NCBI RefSeq assembly: GCF_039543205.1
Contig: NZ_BAABJH010000002.1
Location: forward strand, 248,001 to 312,000
Source: Flaviramulus_B aquimarinus
Lineage (GTDB): Bacteria; Bacteroidota; Bacteroidia; Flavobacteriales; Flavobacteriaceae
DNA length: 64,000 bases
Direction of reading: 5' to 3'
Below are positions 36,349-45,900 of the stretch, piece after piece. The notes under the pieces are model-generated. The model was not told the origin of the DNA and searched no databases. It saw only the letters and a program-made list of their open reading frames with translations. The translations under genes and the position numbers were made by a program. The first letter of the stretch is position 1. The number at the start of each line of letters is the position of its first letter.

Positions 36349-37266
36349 TCATTTTAAAAAATCGATATTCCGTTTTAACCCTGAAAATTTAGTGCGTTTT
36401 ACAGCCGATTTTTGAAAAACTTTTTTGAAGGTTTCTTCGGTTATCTCTTCCCAATCTTTTTTGGTCATGGACAATAATTCTGGATGTGGATTGAATAAGG
36501 GTTCGTTATGGGGTTTGGAGAACCGATTCCATGGGCAAACGTCCTGACAAACATCACAACCAAACATCCAATCGTCAAACTGTCCTTTAAATGCTGTTGG
36601 TATATTTTCTTTTAACTCTATGGTGAAATACGAAATACATTTGCTGCCATCTACAACATAAGGCTCTGTTATAGCTTCTGTTGGGCATGCATCAATACAA
36701 GCGGTGCATGTACCACAATGGTCTGTGGTTGCGGTATCGTATTCTAAATCTAAATCGATAATTAACTCGGCAATAAAATAGAACGATCCTACTTGCTGAG
36801 TTAGTAAATTACTATGTTTACCTATCCAACCTAAACCTGATTTTGCTGCCCAAGCTTTATCTAAAACGGGAGCAGAATCTACAAAAGCACGTCCATGAAC
36901 CTCTCCTATTTCTTCTTGGACAAAACTTAAAAGGGATTTGAGTTTATCTTTTATGACAAAGTGATAATCGGTTCCGTAAGCATATTTTGATAGCTTATAG
37001 CTATGATCTGTTTGGTCCTGGCTAGGGTAATAATTTAACAATAATGAAATGACACTTTTTGAATCTTCAACAAGTAATGTTGGGTTTAAACGTTTGTCAA
37101 AATGGTTTTCCATGTACTGCATTTGTCCATGCATATTTTTGTTCAGCCATTTTTCTAACCGCGGGGCCTCTTCTTCTAAAAATTGCGCTTTACTTATTCC
37201 ACATGACAAAAAACCGAGGCGTTTGGCTTCGGTTTTTATAAGATTAGAGTAGTTTTGTTTGTTCAC
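36349..37266 (-). CDS. queG: Epoxyqueuosine reductase QueG
   Basis: This 305-residue cobalamin- and Fe-S-dependent enzyme makes queuosine from epoxyqueuosine in tRNA. It has the DUF1730/QueG N-terminal domain (YAYGTDYHFVIKDKL, DSAPVLDKAWAAKSGLGWIGK) and two 4Fe-4S motifs (CGTCTACIDACP with Cys 184, 187, 190 and 194; CDVCQDVCPWN). The start is a GTG at 37266. It belongs to the shorter class without the C-terminal HEAT repeats. Confidence 0.95.
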   Translation of the reverse strand: MNKQNYSNLIKTEAKRLGFLSCGISKAQFLEEEAPRLEKWLNKNMHGQMQYMENHFDKRLNPTLLVEDSKSVISLLLNYYPSQDQTDHSYKLSKYAYGTDYHFVIKDKLKSLLSFVQEEIGEVHGRAFVDSAPVLDKAWAAKSGLGWIGKHSNLLTQQVGSFYFIAELIIDLDLEYDTATTDHCGTCTACIDACPTEAITEPYVVDGSKCISYFTIELKENIPTAFKGQFDDWMFGCDVCQDVCPWNRFSKPHNEPLFNPHPELLSMTKKDWEEITEETFKKVFQKSAVKRTKFSGLKRNIDFLK

Positions 37267-37334
37267 GTGGCTTAATCATTAAAACATCTAAACTACAATT
37301 TAGTTTTTATTTTATGATTTGTTTTCTCTTAAAG

Positions 37335-38678
37335 TTAATTACAGCCCATATCTATAGATGATTGAGAGTCTGAATTTGGAAAGCAACTACCACTTGGTAA
37401 ACTATCAGGTTGATAACGTTTTAAATTTGAATCGTAAAGTGCATTTTCTACAAATAATGTTATCAAATCTATTTCTGTTTCGGTTAAATTTAAAGGTTGA
37501 AACAAAGGAGACAACTTATTTGATGGCACTTCATTATTTTCATGTTGTGCTACATTTTTATAACTTATAATATCTCGAACGGATTTAAAACTCCCGCCAT
37601 GTCCATAAAAATTAACATCCATTAGATTATATAACTGTGGTGTTTTAAATTTATAATCGTCATCAGGATTACCTGTAAAACCTCCACGTCCTTTTTTAGT
37701 ACCTGCATCTACTACCGTCATTATATTTTCTCCTGCTAAATCGCTCATTCCCAAAGCATGAAATCCCATACCGTTTAGTCCTGGACCAGAATGGCAAGTA
37801 TAACATTGTCCTTTATCAAAAAACAGCATAGCACCGTTTAACTCATCCTCGTTCATAGCAAATTCATCGCCTTTTAACCACTTTTGAAAAGGTGCTTCAT
37901 TTGATAACACTGTTCTTTCGTATGCCGCTATAGCAAGTGCTGCATTTAGTTTTGTATAACGATTATCTTCAGAATCATTTGAGAAAGCAGAATCAAATAA
38001 TGCTTTATATGAAGAATTTGTAATATCATCTTTATCAATTAGCAAACGGTGCACATCTAATCCTGCAATAGCTTGTGTTTCTACACCTTCAAAACCTAGA
38101 TTATTAGCCTCTTTTGGTGTTCCTACTGTCCAATTAGCTTCTGTTCCCGCATTAGATCCTACAGCACCAAATTGTCCATTCCACAGCATAACGTCTTGAT
38201 AAGCTACATTTAAAACACTGGGACTTCTTATAGGCTGTACATCTAAATCGCTTTCTTGATAATTTACGGATTTCACTCTGCCTTCTCCATTAAATCCAAA
38301 ACCAGAACCGCCTTCACCTATACCTTGGAGTATCCCACTTTGAAATCCAGCAGCTGCATGGTGGCAACTGGCACAAGAATAGGTGTTCATTCCTTCTTCT
38401 TTATTAGGATTTTTTCCTAAAAGTGTTTCATGGAATAGCAATTTACCTAATTCAACTTTTGCTTCGGTAATGCTATTTTTAGCATCATTAGGAATGACAC
38501 TATAATTATTTGAAGCTGGTAGTATTAAAGATTCTTTTGAGCCAAATAATGCTTCAATTTGTTTTTCTAAACTAGTTTGTAAAGGGGTTTGTACATAATC
38601 ATCCTGATCGTTTGCACAGGACGTAAAAAAATAAAATGCACAAATAATAAGCAGACTAAAAGGGCCTAAGTTTTTCAT
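37335..38678 (-). CDS. Di-haem cytochrome c peroxidase/MauG-family lipoprotein
   Basis: The 447-residue product has a lipobox-like signal (FFTSC, Cys 21) and two c-haem sites: CASCH (102-106) and CYTCH (292-296). LGKLLFHETLLG, YSCASCHH, RSPSVLNVAY and DAGTKKGRGGFTGNPDDDYKFKTP-like segments are typical of the bacterial CcpA/MauG family. It probably acts in the periplasm or on the outer membrane, reducing peroxide or modifying a partner. Which of these cannot be told from the sequence. Confidence 0.9.
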   Translation of the reverse strand: MKNLGPFSLLIICAFYFFTSCANDQDDYVQTPLQTSLEKQIEALFGSKESLILPASNNYSVIPNDAKNSITEAKVELGKLLFHETLLGKNPNKEEGMNTYSCASCHHAAAGFQSGILQGIGEGGSGFGFNGEGRVKSVNYQESDLDVQPIRSPSVLNVAYQDVMLWNGQFGAVGSNAGTEANWTVGTPKEANNLGFEGVETQAIAGLDVHRLLIDKDDITNSSYKALFDSAFSNDSEDNRYTKLNAALAIAAYERTVLSNEAPFQKWLKGDEFAMNEDELNGAMLFFDKGQCYTCHSGPGLNGMGFHALGMSDLAGENIMTVVDAGTKKGRGGFTGNPDDDYKFKTPQLYNLMDVNFYGHGGSFKSVRDIISYKNVAQHENNEVPSNKLSPLFQPLNLTETEIDLITLFVENALYDSNLKRYQPDSLPSGSCFPNSDSQSSIDMGCN

Positions 38679-38862
38679 GTTAAATAGATTTGGGTTCTAT
38701 ATGTTTTAAAAACCAAACATAAATACAATCTCAACAACCTTACAAAAACTTTGTTAAAAACCTGTTTTTTTAGTTAATCTGCCAAAAATCCGATGAAAGG
38801 CACTTCTGATTTAATAAGAAAATAGAATTTTTAAAGATTTAAAAATCAATGCAGATGTTATA

Positions 38863-39885
38863 TTAAAATAACCCGCCTTGAGTAGGACCTTTTACTTTTC
38901 CTAAATGCTTATAAGCTTCTTCTGTAACTTCACGTCCACGTGGTGTTCGCATTATAAAACCTTGTTGGATTAAAAACGGTTCGTAAACTTCCTCAATTGT
39001 TTCAGGGCTTTCGCTTACTGCTGTTGCAATAGTTGTTATCCCTACGGGGCCACCTTTAAATTTATCTATAATAGTGGATAAAATTTTGTTATCCATTTCA
39101 TCTAATCCATGTGCATCAACATTTAAAGCTTCTAAAGCGTATTTTGCAATTTTTATATCAATGCTTCCATTCCCTTTTATTTGTGCAAAATCTCGAACAC
39201 GACGTAGTAATGCGTTTGCTATTCTTGGTGTACCACGACTTCTTCCTGCTATCTCAATAGCGGCTTCCATGGATATTGGTACATCTAAAATTGTGGCACT
39301 TCGTTGTACTATTGTGGTTAACAAATCTGTTTTATAATATTGCAACCTACTTTGTATACCAAATCGTGCACGCATTGGAGATGTTAGCAATCCTGAACGC
39401 GTTGTAGCTCCTATTAAGGTAAATGGGTTTAAATTAATTTGAACGGTTCTAGCATTTGGACCAGACTCAATCATGATATCGATTTTGTAGTCTTCCATAG
39501 CTGAATATAAATACTCTTCTACTATAGGGCTTAATCGATGAATTTCATCAATAAACAACACATCGCGCTCTTCTAGGTTTGTAAGCAACCCTGCTAAATC
39601 GCCCGGTTTATCTAAAACTGGACCTGATGTGACTTTAATTCCAACGGTTAATTCGTTAGCTAAAATATGTGCTAAGGTTGTTTTTCCTAATCCGGGAGGG
39701 CCATGAAATAGTGTATGATCTAAGGCTTCTGTTCTAAGATTTGCTGCTTGTACAAAAATTTGAAGGTTTTCCAAAACTTGATCTTGACCTGTAAAATCAT
39801 CAAATGATAGGGGTCTTAACTTTCTTTCTACATCTAATTCTTCTGGTGAAAAATTTTCGTCTGTTGGATCTAGGTTTTCGTTCAT
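38863..39885 (-). CDS. ruvB: Holliday junction branch-migration ATPase RuvB
   Basis: This 340-residue AAA+ motor has Walker A GPPGLGKTTL (about 64), Walker B LFIDEIHRL, sensor 1 IGATTRSG and the C-terminal winged helix (PFLIQQGFIMRTPRGREVT). I chose ATG at 39885; the frame also has a TTG one codon earlier. RuvA is encoded elsewhere in the window. Confidence 0.96.
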   Translation of the reverse strand: MNENLDPTDENFSPEELDVERKLRPLSFDDFTGQDQVLENLQIFVQAANLRTEALDHTLFHGPPGLGKTTLAHILANELTVGIKVTSGPVLDKPGDLAGLLTNLEERDVLFIDEIHRLSPIVEEYLYSAMEDYKIDIMIESGPNARTVQINLNPFTLIGATTRSGLLTSPMRARFGIQSRLQYYKTDLLTTIVQRSATILDVPISMEAAIEIAGRSRGTPRIANALLRRVRDFAQIKGNGSIDIKIAKYALEALNVDAHGLDEMDNKILSTIIDKFKGGPVGITTIATAVSESPETIEEVYEPFLIQQGFIMRTPRGREVTEEAYKHLGKVKGPTQGGLF

Positions 39886-39965
39886 CAATTTTTTTGTCTT
39901 TTACAAAAAGATACTGAAACACTTTCCTTTTGGCAGAAAGAAGTTCAGCACAGACAAATATAAAC

Positions 39966-40010
39966 AAAAAGCCTTTCAATCCCGATAGCTATCGGGTGGA
40001 AAGGCTTTTC
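39966..40010. terminator. Terminator containing a perfect 16-bp palindrome
   Basis: AAAAGCCTTTC (39967-39977) pairs with GAAAGGCTTTT (39999-40009). The apex is the exact palindrome CCCGATAGCTATCGGG (39981-39996), a motif I know as a frequent flavobacterial repeat. On the minus strand a T-run follows, ending the OmpA-family gene. Confidence 0.8.
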
Positions 40011-40038
40011 AAATATTTGATTGGTTTTTTATAGTTGA

Positions 40039-41925
40039 TTAATTCAAAATAGTAAATTCGCAACGTCTGTTGATATCATAGTCTCTATCATCGCATATAC
40101 CTTCTTTAACACACTTGTTAAGTGGTTGCATTTCGCCATAACCTATACTTTTTAATCGATTTCTTTCAATGCCTTGGCTTACTAAATATTCAAGTGTTGA
40201 AGCGGCACGTTTTTTCGATAAATTTAAGTTGTATTCGTCTGGTCCACGAGCATCTGTATGTGCAGATACTTCAACTTCCATTGATAGGTACTTCTTCATT
40301 AAATCGACCAATACATTTAATGTAACTGCTGCATCTTTGCGAATTATGGCTTCATCAAAATCGAAATAAATCTTGTCTAACTCAACTGTTACATCGCCAT
40401 CTTCTTTTTCTTTTACTCGTTCTTCGGCATCAGCAAAAGATTCTAAAGACAAATAAATATCATGTTGTACTTTTCCTTTACTATCTGTTGAGAACTCAAC
40501 ATCTTGCGGGATGTACGCTTTTTTAGTTCCTCTAACTTTATACTTTTTATTTGGTTCTATTTTGAAAATATAATACGCATCATCTCCAACTATGGTATCT
40601 TGAATTACGGTATTGGACTCATCAAATAGTGTTACTAATGATCCTGCTAATAATTCTTTACTGTTTAAGTCTTGTACTATCCCTTCTACTTGGTACTTTG
40701 TTAACGGGTTTTCTTCTCTTTTAAAACCAAATAATCTATCGTATCCTGTTCTGTTTGATGACACAAAACCTTTATTATCCTTTTCTCTAATTACATAAGC
40801 AAAATCATCTAAATTGCTATTGATTGTGCTTCCTAAATTAACAGGTTTATCAAAAGTTCCATTTACCATATTACTTCTAAAGACATCTAATCCGCCATAG
40901 CCTTGATGACCAATGGATGAGAAATACAATATATTAAATTCGCTAATAAACGGAAATTGCTCTCTGTGCTTGGTGTTTATTTTATCTCCTAAATTTTCTG
41001 GTTCGCCGTAAGTGCCATCGTCGTTAATAGCGACTTTGTAAATATCAAAACTTCCTAGAGTTCCAGGCATATCGCTGGCAAAATATAATATTTTGCCATC
41101 TTTACTTAGTGCTGGGTGCTCCGTGCTATATCCATTTGATGTGAATGGTAATGCGGTAACATTTGTCCAATTACCATCAACTAATTCTGCTTTATAAATT
41201 TTAATATGTGCAATACGCTCTGCATCTGTTTTTTTACGGGTTGTATTGGTTCTATTAAAATACATGGTTTTGCCATCTTTAGTAAAAACTGCGCTGCTTT
41301 CATGCGAATTTGTATTTATAGTTTCTGAAAATGGTTGAATATTTTCTAATACATTTTGACTGGTTAATTTAGCACTATATAAATCTAGATAGGGTAAATC
41401 ATTCCATGCATAAGATGGATTTTGAGAGTTTCTTGCCGAAGCAAAAGCCACCTTGTCATCTCCGTAAAACGACAAACCAAAATCGCTACTGGAATTTCTG
41501 TTTTCTATTTGTTTTAATTGGAATGTATGTGGTGTAGTTTTTTCTGTTTTTTCTATAAAATCACGAGTATTAACTGGTTTGTTATAATATCTTATTAAAT
41601 GTTTGTCGGCTTCTTTGTATTGTTTTACGCCTTTTAGAGCTTGTGCAAACCTGAAGTGGTATTCGATATCAATAGAGTCACCATATTCTACAAATAATTC
41701 TCGGTAGGTTTTAATAGCTTTTTGTAGACTGGTATTGTAATAATAACAATCTGCTAAATTTTGAAGAACTTCTTGATTTCGCTCTTTGGTTTCATAGATC
41801 TCAGCGGCATTTGTATATGCTCTCATTTCAAAAAGCTTGTTCACACGTTTTAAATTGCCTTTTTGCGCTAATGTTATTCCACTAACTAATAAAAGGCTTG
41901 CGAGTATGTATATCTGTTTTTTCAT
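40039..41925 (-). CDS. OmpA-family protein with TPR, PD40 and carboxypeptidase-regulatory-like domains (PorE-like)
   Basis: The 628-residue product has a type I signal peptide (ITLAQ). In order come an N-terminal TPR-like region (about 25-130), PD40/WD40-like repeats (about 150-400; SFDIYKV, GLDVFRS), a carboxypeptidase-regulatory-like beta domain (about 410-500) and a C-terminal OmpA peptidoglycan-binding domain (SAHTDARGPDEYNLNLSKKR). This is the layout of the T9SS protein PorE. It is the last gene after a SprB-like adhesin and a SprF-like protein, 21 bases from the latter, so an export or anchoring role is likely. Confidence 0.88.
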   Translation of the reverse strand: MKKQIYILASLLLVSGITLAQKGNLKRVNKLFEMRAYTNAAEIYETKERNQEVLQNLADCYYYNTSLQKAIKTYRELFVEYGDSIDIEYHFRFAQALKGVKQYKEADKHLIRYYNKPVNTRDFIEKTEKTTPHTFQLKQIENRNSSSDFGLSFYGDDKVAFASARNSQNPSYAWNDLPYLDLYSAKLTSQNVLENIQPFSETINTNSHESSAVFTKDGKTMYFNRTNTTRKKTDAERIAHIKIYKAELVDGNWTNVTALPFTSNGYSTEHPALSKDGKILYFASDMPGTLGSFDIYKVAINDDGTYGEPENLGDKINTKHREQFPFISEFNILYFSSIGHQGYGGLDVFRSNMVNGTFDKPVNLGSTINSNLDDFAYVIREKDNKGFVSSNRTGYDRLFGFKREENPLTKYQVEGIVQDLNSKELLAGSLVTLFDESNTVIQDTIVGDDAYYIFKIEPNKKYKVRGTKKAYIPQDVEFSTDSKGKVQHDIYLSLESFADAEERVKEKEDGDVTVELDKIYFDFDEAIIRKDAAVTLNVLVDLMKKYLSMEVEVSAHTDARGPDEYNLNLSKKRAASTLEYLVSQGIERNRLKSIGYGEMQPLNKCVKEGICDDRDYDINRRCEFTILN

Positions 41926-41946
41926 CTGTTCCTTAATTATAAAATT

Positions 41947-42903
41947 TTAGAAGAATCTTGGTGAACGGTCATAACCGCCTTTAAATCCAAATAAATCGAC
42001 ATCGAATAAAATAAATATTTCGTGCGACCCTGAATTGAATTCGCCTAAGTTAGTTGTTGTATAATCATAGGCATAACCTATTCTAAGTTCTGGGGTAATT
42101 TTAAAATTGACTAGTGCACTTATCGCATCATCTAAACGATAGCCTAAACCTGCTTCTAATTTTTCGTTGATTAATACATTTGCTGTGATATCCAATGCTA
42201 ATGGTGCTCCTTTAACTGCTCTTCCCATAAACGCTGGTTTTAGTTTTAGGTTTTCATTAAGATCTAACACATAACCACCTGTAAAGAAATAGTGCACATT
42301 TTCAACACCTGTTGCTTTTATCCCACTTTCATCTTCTAGATGTTTTGTTGACAACATATTTGGTGCCGATAAACCTAGGTAATAGTTATCTGTAAAAAAG
42401 AAAGCACCTATTCCTAGATTTGGGAAGGTTTTGCTGATATTTTCGTCAAAAGCAATATCTGTACTTGAATTTCCTGATTGTAACATAAACCCATCAAAAT
42501 TAGTATCAAAAAGGGTTACACCAGCTTTAACACCAAATGATATTTTGCTTTCTAAACCTACTGGTAATACATAAGCAAAATCTGCATAGATATTATTTTC
42601 ATTTACAACATCTCCAATATTATCATTGGTAAATGAAATTCCCATTTCAATTTTATCATTTATTGGTGTATGGGCAAAAAAGCTTCCCGTTTTTGGGGCG
42701 CCTTCTATGCCTACCCATTGTGTTCTGTATAATCCTCCTAAATTTAATATACCTTCTTCTGCAGTGGCATATGCTGGATTAATTACACTCATGTTATACA
42801 TATATTGTGTAAACTGAGGGTCTTGTTGCGCAAAACTTTGTAATGACATGAACGTCAAACTTAACAAAGCAGCTATTTTATGATATGTATTTAAATGTTT
42901 CAT
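41947..42903 (-). CDS. PorP/SprF-like T9SS outer membrane protein paired with adhesin
   Basis: The 318-residue beta-barrel-like protein has a signal peptide (LQSFAQ), then QDPQFTQYMYNMSVINPAYA and LYRTQWVGIEGAPKTGSFFAHTPI, which are firm PorP/SprF hallmarks. SprF is required for secretion and surface attachment of SprB. Here the gene lies 29 bases after the SprB-like gene, so it is likely its dedicated partner. Confidence 0.93.
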   Translation of the reverse strand: MKHLNTYHKIAALLSLTFMSLQSFAQQDPQFTQYMYNMSVINPAYATAEEGILNLGGLYRTQWVGIEGAPKTGSFFAHTPINDKIEMGISFTNDNIGDVVNENNIYADFAYVLPVGLESKISFGVKAGVTLFDTNFDGFMLQSGNSSTDIAFDENISKTFPNLGIGAFFFTDNYYLGLSAPNMLSTKHLEDESGIKATGVENVHYFFTGGYVLDLNENLKLKPAFMGRAVKGAPLALDITANVLINEKLEAGLGYRLDDAISALVNFKITPELRIGYAYDYTTTNLGEFNSGSHEIFILFDVDLFGFKGGYDRSPRFF

Positions 42904-42932
42904 CTGTTTTTAAATTTTGCTTTATCTATAAA

Positions 42933-45900
42933 TTATCTGCTTAAGTATAAGCGTCCTTGTTCTGGTTTATTTTCGCCATCATTGAAATTAAAAATGTAGA
43001 AATATACACCCACGGGTAAATCGCCGTTTGATACAACTCTTGATTGATTGGATGTCCCATCAAACCTTGGTGTATTGGCTTGTCCTCTGTAAACAATATT
43101 TCCATTTCTGTTATAAATTTCAATTTCAAAATTTGGATATAATATGGCTAGGTTATCAATATCAAACGTATCGTTTGTTCCATCTCCATTTGGAGAAAAC
43201 CCATCTGGGATTTCCAATTTACCACATGCTGTTAGGTCTGGAGTTACTTCTAAACGCACACTACTTTCGCAACCTGTGACTTGGTCTACGAGTGCCACAT
43301 AGTATGTGATATTGGTTAATAATGAACTGTTTGATATGGCTGAACCACCTGTTGGGGTATCATACCATCTTAAATTATCTAGATTATTATCATATTCAAT
43401 AATATTTGATGACAGTGTGCTAATAGTTGGATTATCGTTGATACAGTATTCCATAGTAATATCATCTAACGTAGGTGTTAATGTATCATTAATAGTCACA
43501 TTAATTTGAACTGGTGTTGAAGACTCACAACCTGAACTATTGGTTTGTGTTGCGTAATAATCTTCTCCATCAACTAAAATATCTGATGTATTTAATGGTA
43601 GTGTTAACGCGATATCTTCATACCAATTAACCGTTCCTATTGGTCGTATACTATTTGCTAAATCTGCTACTGTTGGGTTATTGACTAAACAAAACTCTGG
43701 GTTTGCATCATTAACTATTAGTGTAGGGCTATCATTTACGGTTACTGTAATTTCAGCCATTGCATCTGGCGAACATGGTGTTACGGCTGCAACGGTATAG
43801 GTGTAAATTGTTGCAACATCAACCGCGGGATCAAAAACGCCTGTTCCACTAGTTAATGCAGGTGACCATACGCCTCCACTTTGGGCATCGGTTCCTAAAA
43901 ATGTAAATAAATCGGTTGGAGCATCTATTATACAGAATGTAGCTGTATTATCTGAACCTGCATTTGGCGCTGGAGTTACGGTTACATCAACCTCGCTACT
44001 AAACGTTCCACATGCATTTGTAAAGGAATAGATATATATGCCATCTGAATCTACTAACGGATCAAAAACGCCTGTTCCACTGGTTAATGCTGGCGACCAT
44101 GTTCCTTCTGTATCTGCACCACCTAAAAGTGTAAACAAATCTGTAGTTCCATTATTGCTACAAACATCTAATGTGTTATCTGTACCAGGATTAAATGGTT
44201 CTTCTATAGTTACTGTTATGATTGTATTATCGTCTATACATGGTGCTGAGGCTGTTACTGAATAGGTGAAATCATATGTTCCAGGAGGAATTCCTGTAGC
44301 ATCAAATGTATTACCTGTTAATGCTCCTGTTCCATCTGTATCTTGCCATACTCCACCTGAATCTTGGGTGCCATCTAATCCTGTAAATAAGTCAATATTG
44401 CTATCATTATTACATGCTAAAATTACTGTCGTATTTGGACTTCCAGGATTTGGAGATTGATATATCGCAACTGTTACTGGGGTTCTCACTGACGATTCAC
44501 AACCTGTTACAGCATCCGTTTGGGTTGCATAATATATTTGAGTATCAACTAAATCTGTTGTTCCTACTAATACATTACCTCCTGTAGCAGCATCGTACCA
44601 TTGTATGGTTGTTCCAACAGCTGCTAAATCATCCACAGTGGCACTATCACAAAAGGCTTGTGGTGTTGATGCCATTGGGACTGGCGTATCGTTAATAATA
44701 ATGCTTACTGTAATGTCTACATCATCACAAGTTCCAATCGCATCCACATCAAATGTGAAATCATAAGTTCCTTCTGCTAGACCATCTATAGTTAGTGTAT
44801 TACCAGATAATGCGCCTGAAGTATCATCATCATTCCACGACCCTATTTGATCTTCATCTGTTAACAAATCAAATAAATTATATGTTTGACCAGTTGTAAT
44901 ATCTGCTATACAAAATTCAACTGGTGTACTTGCTGTTCCTGATTCTGGAGCATCGTCAATAGTTATGGTTACTGTACTGCTATTCGAGCATCCGTTTGCA
45001 TCTGTTATACTGTATGTGAAATCAAATGACCCAATTGTTAATAGGGTTAAATCAACATCGCTTCCAGATAAAGCACCTGAGGTATTATCGTCTGACCATG
45101 TGCCTCCTAGATCTTCTCCTGTCAATTGATCAAATAAGTTTAATGGTGAATTTGATGCTAAATCATTTTCACAAAACCTCTCAGCTGATGGTGTTCCTGT
45201 GTTTGGTAATGGGTTGATGGTTATACTTACCGTAACTAACTCATCATCACAGCTTCCAATAGCACCCACATCATATGTGAAATCATAAGTTCCCGGTATT
45301 AAACCTGATAAATCTGTTGGGTTAGCTATTGCTGTTCCTGTATTATCTGTTCCTGAAAACCAGGTTCCTGTTTGATCTTCGTTTTCTAATAAATCGAATA
45401 AATCAAAACTCGTAGGTGCTGTGTCTTGACAAAACTCTGGGAATGTTGCTACTGGTGTTCCTGATTCTGGAGCATCGTCAACAGTTATGGTTACTGTACT
45501 GCTATTCGAGCATCCGTTTGCATCTGTTATACTATATGTAAAATCAAATGACCCAATTGTTAATAGGGTTAAATCAACATCGCTTCCAGATAAAGCACCT
45601 GAGGTATTATCGTCTGACCATGTGCCTCCTAGATCTTCTCCTGTCAATTGATCAAATAAGTTTAATGGTGAATTTGATGCTAAATCATTTTCACAAAACC
45701 TCTCAGCTGATGGTGTTCCTGTGTTTGGTAATGGGTTGATGGTTATACTTACCGTAACTAACTCATCATCACAGCTTCCAATAGCATCCACATCATATGT
45801 GAAATCATAAGTTCCCGGTATTAAACCTGATAAATCTGTTGGGTTAGCTATTGCTGTTCCTGAAAACCAGGTTCCTGTTTGATCTTCGTTTTCTAATAAA

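Noticed and set aside
45026..45739. Two identical antisense open frames inside the SprB-like gene
   Set aside because: They mirror the tandem duplication of the adhesin on the other strand and have no protein features of their own.
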